Program-made: the position numbers and the translations under genes
Shown: in pieces, positions 34,428-42,675 of the stretch
How the letters are laid out: each line of letters begins with the position of its first letter
Numbering within the stretch: the stretch's first letter is position 1
Notes under the pieces: model-generated
Databases searched by the model: none
Seen by the model: the letters and a program-made list of their open reading frames with translations, nothing else
What the model was told of the DNA's origin: nothing
NCBI GenBank assembly: GCA_040791665.1
Contig: JBFNNX010000031.1
Coordinates: 124,001 to 188,000 of the forward strand
Source of the DNA: Thiodiazotropha sp040791665
Lineage (GTDB): Bacteria > Pseudomonadota > Gammaproteobacteria > Chromatiales > Chromatiaceae
Direction: 5' to 3'
Length of the DNA: 64,000 bases

Positions 34428-34910
34428 GTGACGATTTGGAAAAAACCCGGTATCGGTATCTTCCTGATCCTTGTCGGCCTTTTGTCTAGCGGTTGTAGCG
34501 ACAGCCCACCGAGCCCTGAGCAGCAAATTCGGAATATCCTCAGTGAGGCTGAAGCATATCTCGAAGCGAGGGATCTCTCCTCGGCAATGACCTATGTCGA
34601 TCCGGATTATAGTGATGAGAGCGGACGGGATTTCAGGACGCTGAAGAGGATGCTGCTAGGCTATTTCATGCGTCACAAATCGATTCACATTTTCTCGACA
34701 ATTGATCGGATCGATTTGCACTCCGAGAATGAGGCCGAAGTTGTGCTCTTTGCCGGACTCGCCGGGTCTCCACAGGTGGCGGAAATGACACTCTCCCAAT
34801 GGCGCGGGGAGTTGCTGCGCTTACAACTCCGGTTCATTCGCAGTGATGATGATTGGCTGTTGCGGATGGCACAGTGGCGCCGCGCCACACCGCAGGATAT
34901 TGCTCTCTAG
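34428..34910 (+). CDS. Putative lipoprotein with NTF2-like domain
   Basis: A 160-residue protein with a start GTG at 34428, 3 nt after dapB. A signal peptide, GIGIFLILVGLLSSGC, ends in a lipobox giving a lipidated Cys23, with Ser and Asp at +2 and +3. The mature part (EQQIRNILSEAEAYLEARDLSSAMTYVDPDYSDESGRDF) resembles small NTF2-like/DUF4440-type periplasmic domains: a helix, a Tyr-rich turn, then strands. No closer family is recognised. Translation is likely coupled to dapB. Function unknown. An Asp at +3 may or may not affect sorting between inner and outer membrane. Confidence 0.7.
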   Translation: MTIWKKPGIGIFLILVGLLSSGCSDSPPSPEQQIRNILSEAEAYLEARDLSSAMTYVDPDYSDESGRDFRTLKRMLLGYFMRHKSIHIFSTIDRIDLHSENEAEVVLFAGLAGSPQVAEMTLSQWRGELLRLQLRFIRSDDDWLLRMAQWRRATPQDIAL

Positions 34911-35110
34911 AGCGGATTAACGGACCTCGCAAAGATACCGATATCTCAATCCCGCCGGCGAAACAATTTTTTCTATGGGCCGGGAAGTCTTTCTCGTCAC
35001 CGGTTCGAGGGGAAAAGGAGAAAACAGGCCGCCAAGAATGAATCGCCCGGAATCTGGCCCGGAAACTGCATTCATATTGTCGACTGAAAGCGACAACGAC
35101 AGGTTTAGCC

Positions 35111-36106
35111 ATGGTACAGATAGCACTCATACCCCAGGTACAGGGGGATAAGCTCAAATCCGCTAGCCCCGCAGAAGGGGGCGATCTTGTCACACAGATC
35201 AGTGCAAATGGGGGGATTTTAGGGACCACCTTCGATCAGGCCCTTCAGGAACTGCTGATGGCTCAGGATGAAGAGGGTGTACTGTTTTTCTCACTTGCAA
35301 CGTCAACTGCAGATCCCTTGCAACCTCTGGTAACAACGCCCCGGGATGGCGGGGTATTGCCGTTGCAACTCCAGCCTGACGGCAAACCCTTGCCGCTTCT
35401 GATATCCCAACAACAGCCGGTATTGACCGAACCGGCGCTGGAAGGGGCAGCGCAACTGAAACCGCTTCAGTCGCAACCGCAATTGATGCAACCTGAATTC
35501 CTCATCCAGCGACTGATCGAGAACGGTCAGCCTCAGCCACTGAAACTGCAGCTGAGTGAAGTGGCTGCACAGCTGACGGAGTCGGGGAGATCTGTTGAGA
35601 CCACTGGGCAGTTGTCCGCATTATCACTGCAGCTGCCGGTCAATTCATCCGCCGGTATGCGACCATCTATCATCATGCCTCTGGATATTCCCGTCGGTCA
35701 GGCGGGATGGGACAGAGCGGTGGGTGAGCGAATCCAATGGATGGTCGGTCAGAACATCCAACAGGCGGAAATCAAGTTGAATCCACCCCATCTCGGGCCG
35801 CTGGAGATTAAGGTCTCACTGCAGAATGATCAGACCAGTGTCACATTTGTTGCCACGCAAGCCCCTACACGAGAAGCCATCGAGGCTTCGATACCACGAC
35901 TGCGGGAGCTGTTTGGTGAAATCAATCTCAATCTTGCCAATGTCGATGTGGGGCAACAGCAGGCAGGTGAATCAGCCCATGACAGGAGAGCAGGGTCTGA
36001 CGATGACGGCACGATTGGCGGTGATTCGTTGAGTGCTGAACCGACTCCGGCACAGAGCCAAACATGGGTTGTGGGCAGTGACGGTCTTGTGGATACCTAC
36101 GCTTAA
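35111..36106 (+). CDS. FliK-like flagellar hook-length control domain protein
   Basis: A 331-residue protein, Gln-, Leu- and Pro-rich up to ~residue 190, without a signal peptide. Residues ~195-290 match the C-terminal FliK/Flg_hook domain: WDRAVGERIQWMVGQNIQQAEIKLNPPHLGPLEIKVSLQNDQTSVTFVA, then REAIEASIPRLRELF. In FliK this domain switches export specificity at the flagellar type III gate, while the N-terminal part measures hook length. No other flagellar gene is near, so it is an orphan copy or a protein that reuses the domain. It starts at ATG 35111 after 200 nt of non-coding sequence. The tail is acidic and low complexity. Confidence 0.75.
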   Translation: MVQIALIPQVQGDKLKSASPAEGGDLVTQISANGGILGTTFDQALQELLMAQDEEGVLFFSLATSTADPLQPLVTTPRDGGVLPLQLQPDGKPLPLLISQQQPVLTEPALEGAAQLKPLQSQPQLMQPEFLIQRLIENGQPQPLKLQLSEVAAQLTESGRSVETTGQLSALSLQLPVNSSAGMRPSIIMPLDIPVGQAGWDRAVGERIQWMVGQNIQQAEIKLNPPHLGPLEIKVSLQNDQTSVTFVATQAPTREAIEASIPRLRELFGEINLNLANVDVGQQQAGESAHDRRAGSDDDGTIGGDSLSAEPTPAQSQTWVVGSDGLVDTYA

Positions 36107-36255
36107 CACTTGCCCCTGCACTCTGACCAATGACGACGAAGTCCTCCACTGCGAGGTTACTCGCGGTAATGGTGTGGCTGAAGCGAAAGACAAACTGTCT
36201 GACTTCCAAGATATCTCTTCAATCTCGCCAGTTGATAGATTATTAATCGAATAAA

Positions 36256-36301
36256 AGGGGGTGGGGCCCGTAAAAATATGAAAACACCCACATCTATCCC
36301 C
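36256..36301. other. G/C-tract inverted repeat upstream of lapA
   Basis: GGGGGTGGG at 36256-36264 faces CCCA at 36286-36289 and CCCCC at 36297-36301, giving a bulged stem in the 277-nt gap between the FliK-like gene and lapA. The loop side is A-rich. It could be a leader hairpin of the lapAB transcript. No T-run follows on plus. Confidence 0.35.
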
Positions 36302-36383
36302 CTGTTCTTACATTTTGGCTATTTCAAACTGGACTGCAGTAGGCGAGAATGGTTACCTGAGAGGGGGAACTACGGAACGTCCG

Positions 36384-36671
36384 ATGCGATTCATAAAACT
36401 CTTTATAGTGATACTGATCATGATGCTGGGTGCAGTGTTCGCTGTACTCAATGCCGACCCTGTAGAGATTAATTACTATTTTGGTCGTCGGGATCTTCCG
36501 CTATCGTTGATACTGACCAGTGCCTTGGGACTGGGTGTCGTTTTGGGTGTCCTGGCCGGAATGGGTAGAGTATTGGGACTAAAACGGGAAATACACTCAC
36601 TCAAAAGACGCAGTCAAATGGTGAGCGAAGAGGTCAACAACCTTCGTGCCTTACCCTTGAAGGAGCAGTGA
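36384..36671 (+). CDS. lapA: LapA domain protein (DUF1049), lipopolysaccharide assembly
   Basis: A 95-residue inner-membrane protein with two membrane segments (LFIVILIMMLGAVFAVLNA and SLILTSALGLGVVLGVLAGM) joined by VEINYYFGRRDLPLS. The C-terminal half is a charged helix (LKREIHSLKRRSQMVSEEVNN) in the cytoplasm. This is the LapA/YciS layout. LapA acts with LapB to tie lipopolysaccharide synthesis to transport and stability of LpxC. The start is ATG 36384; the open frame extends upstream to 36315 with no homology. lapB follows after about 90 nt, in the usual order lapA-lapB-pyrF. Confidence 0.92.
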   Translation: MRFIKLFIVILIMMLGAVFAVLNADPVEINYYFGRRDLPLSLILTSALGLGVVLGVLAGMGRVLGLKREIHSLKRRSQMVSEEVNNLRALPLKEQ

Positions 36672-36760
36672 GGTTGCAATGTATTTTACGTGCCGCGTCT
36701 TCACCCAAGCAGTAGCACCTTATCAACATTACGCCGTCGATGTGGTTGCTGAGGTGGCAA

Positions 36761-37948
36761 GTGATTGAGCTACTGCTCTTGTTGCTGCCTGTGGCCGCTG
36801 CCTCCGGTTGGTATACGGCGCGGCGCGGTATGTCAAGAAAAAAACAGAAGCAGCAACCGCAGATCGCGCCGGTCTATTTCAAGGGCCTCAACTATCTGCT
36901 GAACGAACAGCCGGACAAGGCGATCGATCTGTTCATCGAATTGCTGGACGTGGACAGCGATACGGTAGAGACCCATCTTGCACTGGGAAACCTGTTTCGT
37001 CGGCGGGGAGAAGTGGATCGAGCCATCCGTATTCATCAAAACCTGATAGCCAGACCCAGTCTGAATCGTGAGCAGCGAGCACAGGCCTTGCTTGAATTGG
37101 GCCAAGACTATATGCGGGCGGGCCTGTTCGATCGTGCCGAAAACCTGTTCCTCGAATTGACCGAACTTAAAATCTACAACGAGCAGGCCTATATCTATCT
37201 GTTGGAGATCTACCAACAGGAGAAAGAGTGGCAGCGATGCCTGGACGTTGCTGAGAAGATCTCAGTATCCCACTTTTCTTCACTACAAAATGCGGTTGCC
37301 CACTTCTATTGTGAATTGGCTGAGCAGATGTTGAGCCAGCAGAATATCTCCGCTGCGGAGGGTTATCTCAAGCGTGCCCAGCAGGTTCAGCGAAATAATG
37401 TACGCGCTTTACTGTTGCAGGCCGAGATCGATTATACCCGGGGTGATTGTCGATCAGTGGTTAAGTTGCTGCAGCAAGTCGAGGAGAATGATCCCATCTA
37501 TCTTTCCGAGGTACTGCCCAGGCTTGTCGAATGCTATAGGAAACTAGGTAGACAACACGAGTTGTTCGAATACCTGCAACAGTTGTATCAGCGTCATCAC
37601 TGTACGGAAGCGATGATGATTCTCTCTGAGATGATTGTGGAGAAAGAGGGTGAGGGTGCGGCTGTAGACGCGATGCTCAGGCATCTGGAAGAGACGCCTG
37701 ATCTCAAAGGCCTGGAACGTTTAGTGAGACTGAATCTGCAGCGAAGCGAGGAGAGTCCCAAAGAGGCCTTGGAGGTCCTGCTGATATCCGTGACGAAACT
37801 GCTTGAAAAACAACCGGCCTATCAGTGTGATCACTGTGGCTTTACGGCGAAAAAACTGCATTGGCACTGTCCCAGCTGCAAGCGGTGGGGCGAAATAAAA
37901 CCCCAGCAGGGACTGACGCGAAGCATTAAGGCCAACGCAGTGACATAA
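36761..37948 (+). CDS. lapB: Lipopolysaccharide assembly protein LapB (YciM)
   Basis: A 395-residue protein anchored by one N-terminal helix (IELLLLLLPVAAASGWY), then nine or so tetratricopeptide repeats in the cytoplasm (for example ALGNLFRRRGEVDRAIRIHQNL). It ends in a rubredoxin-like zinc site, YQCDHCGFTAKKLHWHCPSCKRWG, with four Cys. LapB brings the FtsH protease to LpxC and so controls lipopolysaccharide amounts. GTG 36761 is preferred: GAGG lies 6 nt upstream and the protein then starts like E. coli LapB. ATG 36740 in frame would add seven residues and has no ribosome site. Confidence 0.95.
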   Translation: MIELLLLLLPVAAASGWYTARRGMSRKKQKQQPQIAPVYFKGLNYLLNEQPDKAIDLFIELLDVDSDTVETHLALGNLFRRRGEVDRAIRIHQNLIARPSLNREQRAQALLELGQDYMRAGLFDRAENLFLELTELKIYNEQAYIYLLEIYQQEKEWQRCLDVAEKISVSHFSSLQNAVAHFYCELAEQMLSQQNISAAEGYLKRAQQVQRNNVRALLLQAEIDYTRGDCRSVVKLLQQVEENDPIYLSEVLPRLVECYRKLGRQHELFEYLQQLYQRHHCTEAMMILSEMIVEKEGEGAAVDAMLRHLEETPDLKGLERLVRLNLQRSEESPKEALEVLLISVTKLLEKQPAYQCDHCGFTAKKLHWHCPSCKRWGEIKPQQGLTRSIKANAVT

Positions 37949-38000
37949 AGATCGATCCGATTCCTCGGATTCCGCATACAACCAAAAAGGTGGAATAAAC

Positions 38001-38708
38001 ATGAACAGCAGTGATTCCAGGGTCATTGTAGCACTCGATTATCCGCAGCAGGATAGGGCCCTGGCTCTTATCGATCGCTTGGATCCGTCACTTTGTCGAC
38101 TCAAGGTGGGTAAGGAGATGTTCACACGCCTTGGCCCTTCTTTCGTAGAAGTGTTGAGAAGGCGAGGTTATGAGGTCTTTCTCGATCTGAAGTTTCACGA
38201 CATTCCAAATACTGTGGCGGCGGCCTGCGATGCGGCGGCTGATCTGGGTGTGTGGATGATGAATTTGCATGCGTCGGGTGGCCGCAGAATGATGGAGGCA
38301 GCGCGGCAACGTCTGGAAGCCAGAAGTGATCGACCCTACCTGGTTGCGGTTACCGTCCTTACCAGTTTGACCCGGGAGGAGATCCATGAGATCGGTTTTT
38401 CCGGTGATCCCGCGGACAACGTCTCCCGCTTGGCGAGGCTGACACAACAGGTAGGGCTGGATGGTGTTGTCTGTTCTCCCCGGGAGGCTGAAATGTTGCG
38501 TAGCGATCTGGGTGATGACTTCCTCCTCGTCACACCCGGTGTCCGCCCCAAGCAAGCGACACAGGATGATCAACGTCGTGTGATGACACCAGTAGACGCG
38601 ATAAACGCAGGATCGAGTTACCTGGTGGTGGGTAGACCGATTACCGGGTCTGCCGACCCTATCCAGGCTCTGCAATCGATCAATCAGGAGATTGCCAACA
38701 ACCCGTAA
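38001..38708 (+). CDS. pyrF: Orotidine-5'-phosphate decarboxylase
   Basis: A 235-residue TIM-barrel enzyme that makes UMP, the last step of pyrimidine synthesis. It shows the N-terminal VIVALDYPQQDRAL, the catalytic VFLDLKFHDIPNTVAAA (Asp-Lys-Asp array), and the phosphate loops VTPGVRP and YLVVGRPIT. ATG 38001 follows AAGGTGG at 6 nt. Third gene of the lapAB-pyrF set, 52 nt after lapB. Length and motifs are normal. Confidence 0.98.
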   Translation: MNSSDSRVIVALDYPQQDRALALIDRLDPSLCRLKVGKEMFTRLGPSFVEVLRRRGYEVFLDLKFHDIPNTVAAACDAAADLGVWMMNLHASGGRRMMEAARQRLEARSDRPYLVAVTVLTSLTREEIHEIGFSGDPADNVSRLARLTQQVGLDGVVCSPREAEMLRSDLGDDFLLVTPGVRPKQATQDDQRRVMTPVDAINAGSSYLVVGRPITGSADPIQALQSINQEIANNP

Positions 38709-38868
38709 CAGGCTAAGGAACCTCTGAGCAATTCAGCGCTTTCTTATGATAGGGGGCCCATTTCAAAGAACCTGTATGTTAGGATGCCGCGTGCCATTGG
38801 ATATGGTGATTCATCCGAATGCGGGTAATTGAATGAGACGATTTATATAAACATCCATAGGAGTGGTA

Positions 38869-39750
38869 ATGAAAAAGATACGCAAGGCGGTTTTTCCTGT
38901 TGCTGGGATGGGTACCCGCTTTTTACCCGCAACCAAGGCCAATCCCAAGGAGATGCTACCGATAGTCGACAAGCCTCTGATTCAATATGCCGCCGAGGAA
39001 GCGGAGGAGGCAGGTGTGACATCACTGGTATTTGTTACAGGCAGAAATAAACGTTCCATACCTGATCATTTCGACAAGGCATATGAGTTGGAGAGTGAGT
39101 TGAAGGAGGCCGGGAAGAACGTGCTTCTACAGAAGGTGCAGAATGTCCTGCCAGCTGATGTAAGCTGTATCTATCTCAGGCAGGCGGAGGCCCTGGGGCT
39201 TGGGCATGCGGTACTCTGCGCGGAAGCGGTGGTTGCGGATGAGCCTTTCGCGGTTATTCTTGCGGACGACTTGATCCGTGGTGCAGATGGTGTTGGCGCT
39301 ATAGCACAGATGGCCAAGGTTTATGAACGCTATCAGTGCAGCGTGATACTGGTTGAAGAGGTTCCACAGGAGGAGACAGGCAAGTACGGTATCGTGGAAG
39401 TGGAAGACGATGATGGCGAGACGGCAACCATGACCTCTATTGTGGAAAAGCCAAATCCGCAGGATGCTCCATCCAATCTCGCGGTAGTCGGTCGTTATAT
39501 CCTCACACCTCGCATCTTCGAGCTCATCAAGGAGACAGGAAGAGGAGCCGGAGGCGAAATCCAGCTGACTGATGCTATTGCCGAGTTATTGAAGTACGAG
39601 AAGGTCAGAGTCTATCGGGTGAAAGGCAAACGCTACGACTGCGGAAGCAAACTCGGTTATCTTGAGGCGACTGTCGAATATGGTTTGTCGCATCAGGAGC
39701 TTGGTGATGATTTTCGTAAATATCTCAGTGAGTTATCAAAGGAGTTGTAA
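38869..39750 (+). CDS. galU: UTP--glucose-1-phosphate uridylyltransferase
   Basis: A 293-residue nucleotidyltransferase that makes UDP-glucose for surface polysaccharide. The signature AVFPVAGMGTRFLPATKANPKEM is followed by LPIVDKPLIQYAAEEA, LADDLI, EKPNPQDAPSNLAVVGRYI and YDCGSKLGYLEATVEY. ATG 38869 has AGGAG 5 nt upstream; the in-frame GTG at 38863 overlaps that ribosome site and is not used. An intrinsic terminator follows at once, and tRNA-Glu is on the opposite strand just beyond it. GalU and the rfb and man genes together supply the sugar nucleotides for exopolysaccharide in this region. Confidence 0.97.
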   Translation: MKKIRKAVFPVAGMGTRFLPATKANPKEMLPIVDKPLIQYAAEEAEEAGVTSLVFVTGRNKRSIPDHFDKAYELESELKEAGKNVLLQKVQNVLPADVSCIYLRQAEALGLGHAVLCAEAVVADEPFAVILADDLIRGADGVGAIAQMAKVYERYQCSVILVEEVPQEETGKYGIVEVEDDDGETATMTSIVEKPNPQDAPSNLAVVGRYILTPRIFELIKETGRGAGGEIQLTDAIAELLKYEKVRVYRVKGKRYDCGSKLGYLEATVEYGLSHQELGDDFRKYLSELSKEL

Positions 39751-39754
39751 GAAC

Positions 39755-39779
39755 AAAGGCCGCATTGCTGCGGCCTTTT
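39755..39779 (+). terminator. Terminator between galU and tRNA-Glu
   Basis: AAAGGCCGCA, TTGC loop, TGCGGCCTTTT: a 10-bp stem ending in T residues on plus. The reverse strand has a shorter T-run, so it may also end the tRNA-Glu transcript from the minus side. Confidence 0.85.
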
Positions 39780-39786
39780 CACTACT

Positions 39787-39861
39787 TGGTACTCCCTAGG
39801 GGATTCGAACCCCTGTTACCGGCGTGAGAGGCCAGCGTCCTAACCACTAGACGAAGGGAGC
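39787..39861 (-). tRNA. tRNA-Glu (anticodon CTC)
   Basis: A 75-nt tRNA including an encoded CCA. The acceptor stem GCTCCCT/AGGGAGT, the D arm TCTAGTGGTTAGGA, the anticodon arm CTGGC-CTCTCAC-GCCGG with the anticodon CTC (decoding GAG), and the T arm CAGGGGTTCGAATCCCCT all fold correctly. A matching promoter is upstream on the minus strand. Confidence 0.96.
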
Positions 39862-39881
39862 AGTTTCTCACGAAAGGCGGT

Positions 39882-39909
39882 ATTATACTGACTTGGTTGC
39901 CAGGCTCAA
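39882..39909 (-). promoter_or_regulatory. Promoter of tRNA-Glu
   Basis: On the minus strand: TTGAGC (39909-39904), a 16-nt spacer, TATAAT (39887-39882). The tRNA 5' end is 20 nt past the -10 box, suitable for a stable RNA with a short leader. Confidence 0.7.
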
Positions 39910-40038
39910 TCACCTGGTTAAAAAAATAGTTCAGTGGTCGTACCCTTGAAACAAGCTGCCAAGTGGCTGAAATCGAAGTTCTCCGGATTGATCAGCAGTT
40001 CTACATCCCCTGCCGGATCAGCTAGAAGAGGCTCAGTG

Positions 40039-41334
40039 ATGCCTACCGTCATTGCGCGTGATGATCATACTATCTCACGTGCGAATATCAGCCGAAACGC
40101 GATAAGAGTCCTCACGAAGCTAAAAGGTGCCGGTTACGAGGCGTACCTTGTGGGCGGGGGTGTGCGAGATCTGCTGCTTGGCAGGGAACCCAAGGACTTT
40201 GATGTGGCTACCAACGCCCTGCCGGAGGAGGTCAAATCGGTTTTCAATAACTGTCGATTGATTGGCAGGCGTTTTAGGCTAGCCCACGTCTACTTCGGAC
40301 GGGAGATCATCGAGGTTGCTACATTTCGCAGTAACAGACAGCCTGCTCAGGATGGGGAGCGCCAGGTAGAGAACGGCATGATACTGCGTGACAATGTCTA
40401 CGGCACCCTTGAAGAGGATGCTCAGCGACGGGATTTCACTATCAATGCACTCTACTATGATGTCGGCGATTTTACGGTGATAGATTTCGCCGATGGCATG
40501 TCGGATCTTCAGCGTGGTGTGATACGGCTGCTGGGAGATGTGGAGAGTCGATTCAGGGAAGATCCGGTACGCTTGCTGAGGGCCGTGCGATTTGCTTCCA
40601 AACTGGGATTTATCGTCGATCCGGAGACTGAATCCCCCATGCAACGATTGGCACCGCTGCTTAAGGATGTACCCTCGGCCAGGCTCTATGAAGAGGTACT
40701 GAAACTCTTTCTCGGCGGCTCAGCGTTGGAAACATTTGAGAAGTTGCGCCATTACGGACTGTTCGGGCAGCTCTTTCCCGCGACAGAAGAGGCGCTATCC
40801 CATGAAGATCACGATTTTCCCATTACCTTCGTCAATCGTGGATTGAACAATACCGATAAGCGCTTACAGCAGGACAAGTCAGTCACACCAGCCTTCCTTT
40901 TTGCGGTACTGCTATGGGAACCGGTAAGGCTTGGTTACGAGTCGCTGTTGGCACAGGATGCTGAGCCGGTGGAGGCTCTGCAGACAGCGGCCAACGATGT
41001 CTTGAGTGATCAGCTCAAGCATGTATCCATACCCAAACGGTTCAGTTATCCGATGCGCGATATATGGCAATTGCAGCCACGCTTTCAGCAACGCCAGGGA
41101 AAAAGACCCTATCGTCTGTTGAGCCACCCCAGATTTCGTGCGGCATACGATTTTCTACTGCTGCGGGCCGAGGCGGGTGAGGTTGAACCCGAACTCTCGA
41201 ATTGGTGGATCGAATTCCAACGTGCCAATAGTCAGCAAAAGCAAAAAATGACCGAGCAGGGACGGCGCGGCAGAAGGCGCGGCAGGAAAAGGCGATCCAC
41301 TAAAAGTAAGAGTAACAACCCGGGCGATGAGTAG
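40039..41334 (+). CDS. pcnB: Poly(A) polymerase I
   Basis: About 431 residues. PcnB adds 3' A-tails to RNA and marks it for decay. The nucleotidyltransferase head is AYLVGGGVRDLLLGREPKDFDVATNA, followed by NCRLIGRRFRLAHVYFG, EEDAQRRDFTINALYYD and REDPVRLLRAVRFASKLGF. The C-terminal end is very basic (RRGRRRGRKRRSTKSKS), as is usual for RNA binding. ATG 40039 is preferred for its GAGG site at 7 nt; an in-frame GTG at 39934 would add 35 residues, similar in length to the E. coli N-terminus, and cannot be excluded. It overlaps folK by 8 nt, the usual pcnB-folK arrangement. Confidence 0.95.
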   Translation: MPTVIARDDHTISRANISRNAIRVLTKLKGAGYEAYLVGGGVRDLLLGREPKDFDVATNALPEEVKSVFNNCRLIGRRFRLAHVYFGREIIEVATFRSNRQPAQDGERQVENGMILRDNVYGTLEEDAQRRDFTINALYYDVGDFTVIDFADGMSDLQRGVIRLLGDVESRFREDPVRLLRAVRFASKLGFIVDPETESPMQRLAPLLKDVPSARLYEEVLKLFLGGSALETFEKLRHYGLFGQLFPATEEALSHEDHDFPITFVNRGLNNTDKRLQQDKSVTPAFLFAVLLWEPVRLGYESLLAQDAEPVEALQTAANDVLSDQLKHVSIPKRFSYPMRDIWQLQPRFQQRQGKRPYRLLSHPRFRAAYDFLLLRAEAGEVEPELSNWWIEFQRANSQQKQKMTEQGRRGRRRGRKRRSTKSKSNNPGDE

Positions 41335-41827
41335 TGCCCCGTCGGTTATTGCCTACGTCGGGTTGGGCAGCAACCTGGAAAATCCCACACAACAGGTAGA
41401 AACTGCGCTGCAGGAGCTTGCTGCAATAAAGCGCTCGACCTTGCTTGCGTGTTCATCATTGTACAGAACTCGACCGATAGGTCCGCAGAACCAACCAAAC
41501 TACATCAATGCAGTCGCTTCGTTGACAACCACGCTGGATGCCGAGGAACTGTTGGATCGATTACAGGCTATCGAACAGACCCACCGACGGGTTCGTGGAG
41601 GTGAACGATGGGGACCGCGTACCCTCGATCTCGATCTGCTTATGTACGGTGAGGCGATGATCGATACACCACGTCTGCGGATCCCCCACCCTGAGATGGC
41701 TGGCAGGGCCTTTGTTCTGCTGCCGCTTAGTGAGATAGTCTCGATCGATATGGATATACCCGGCATGGGTAAGTTGCAGGATCTATTGCTGGCACTGTCG
41801 GGAGAGGGTGTTGAACGACTCGATTGA
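41327..41827 (+). CDS. folK: 2-amino-4-hydroxy-6-hydroxymethyldihydropteridine pyrophosphokinase
   Basis: A 166-residue HPPK enzyme of folate synthesis that transfers pyrophosphate from ATP to the pterin. It shows YVGLGSNLENPTQQV at the start, RTRPIGPQNQPNYINAV, RWGPRTLDLDLLMYG (two Asp that bind magnesium) and IPHPEMAGRAFVLLPL. ATG 41327 overlaps the end of pcnB. It overlaps the next kinase by 20 nt. Length is normal. Confidence 0.97.
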   Translation: MSSAPSVIAYVGLGSNLENPTQQVETALQELAAIKRSTLLACSSLYRTRPIGPQNQPNYINAVASLTTTLDAEELLDRLQAIEQTHRRVRGGERWGPRTLDLDLLMYGEAMIDTPRLRIPHPEMAGRAFVLLPLSEIVSIDMDIPGMGKLQDLLLALSGEGVERLD

Positions 41828-42470
41828 GAGGCCAAACTTTATTGTTGTTGAAGGGCCTATCGGCGTTGGGAAAACCAGCTTGGTGCATCGGCTGGCAAAC
41901 CATTTTGGCAGCGACATATTGCTTGAAGGCGCGGAAGAGAATCCTTTTCTGCATCGCTTCTATCAAAACCCGCGGGAAGCCGCTTTGCCGGCGCAACTCT
42001 ATTTTCTGTTTCAGCGTAGTCGACAATGGAACGGTTTATCACAGGGGGATATGTTCCGGCAGCACCTGATCGCGGATTTTATGCTAGAAAAGGATCGCCT
42101 TTTCGCACAGATCAATCTAGACCGCGATGAGCTGCAACTCTATGAGCAGGTATACGAGCGTCTCACACTTGAGGCGCCGCCACCGGAGCTGGTGGTCTAT
42201 CTTCAGGCGCCCGTTGATGTGCTGATGAAGCGTATCAAGCAGCGTGCCCGGCCAGTGGAACGAAAAATCGAGGCGGGTTATTTGCAACAGCTGTGTGATG
42301 CCTATGCCGACTTTTTCCACCATTACGACCGTTCGCCACTGCTGATCGTAAATGCGGCAGAGATCAATCCACTGCAGAAAGAGGAGGACTTTCAGCTGCT
42401 GCTGGAACATATCTGCGAAAGGGGTGCAGAGAGGCGACGCTATTTGAATCTTACCGGCTTTTCCCTCTGA
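41808..42470 (+). CDS. Deoxynucleoside kinase family protein
   Basis: A ~220-residue P-loop kinase of the deoxynucleoside kinase (dNK/dGK) family that salvages deoxynucleosides. The P-loop is VVEGPIGVGKTSLVHRLA; ENPFLHRFY, FLFQRSRQW and the DRS-like stretch near VYLQAPVDVLMKRIKQRAR (lid with Arg) are typical. It starts without ATG: GTG 41808 or TTG 41811, with GGAGAGG just before them, inside the end of folK. TTG 41811 has better spacing (6 nt from GGAG). This position between folK and panB recurs in other gammaproteobacteria. Substrate is unknown. Strong translational coupling is likely. Confidence 0.88.
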   Translation: MLNDSIERPNFIVVEGPIGVGKTSLVHRLANHFGSDILLEGAEENPFLHRFYQNPREAALPAQLYFLFQRSRQWNGLSQGDMFRQHLIADFMLEKDRLFAQINLDRDELQLYEQVYERLTLEAPPPELVVYLQAPVDVLMKRIKQRARPVERKIEAGYLQQLCDAYADFFHHYDRSPLLIVNAAEINPLQKEEDFQLLLEHICERGAERRRYLNLTGFSL

Positions 42471-42474
42471 GAGA

Positions 42475-42504
42475 GGGCCTATCGGATTAGTGTCAACAAG
42501 TCCC
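42475..42504 (+). repeat. Intergenic repeat, copy 3
   Basis: GGGCCT, core ATCGGATTAGTGTCAACA, AGTCCC. It begins a few bases past the kinase stop in the 205-nt gap before panB. Nothing else is seen in that gap. Confidence 0.65.
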
Positions 42505-42675
42505 AGGGACGCTGTTACTGTAAACTCTTCACGAATCGTGTCAACAAACTATATACTGAGTCCGACTGCCTGGTTTGCCGCAGATTCTAAGCGTTGAGAC
42601 ACTTAACATTGTAGTGATTGTTGGTGTTAACAGACCTGGGTACGAGCCGGTTTTGAGTGAGCTTAGCGAGACAAT

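Noticed and set aside
34911..35110. Flagellar sigma28 promoter before the FliK-like gene
   Set aside because: A CCGATA motif exists near 34940, but no TAAA-type -35 box at the right distance.
35928..36209. 93-codon minus ORF across the end of the FliK-like gene
   Set aside because: Mostly antisense to a clear coding region, with no family recognised. The part beyond the stop is too short to judge.
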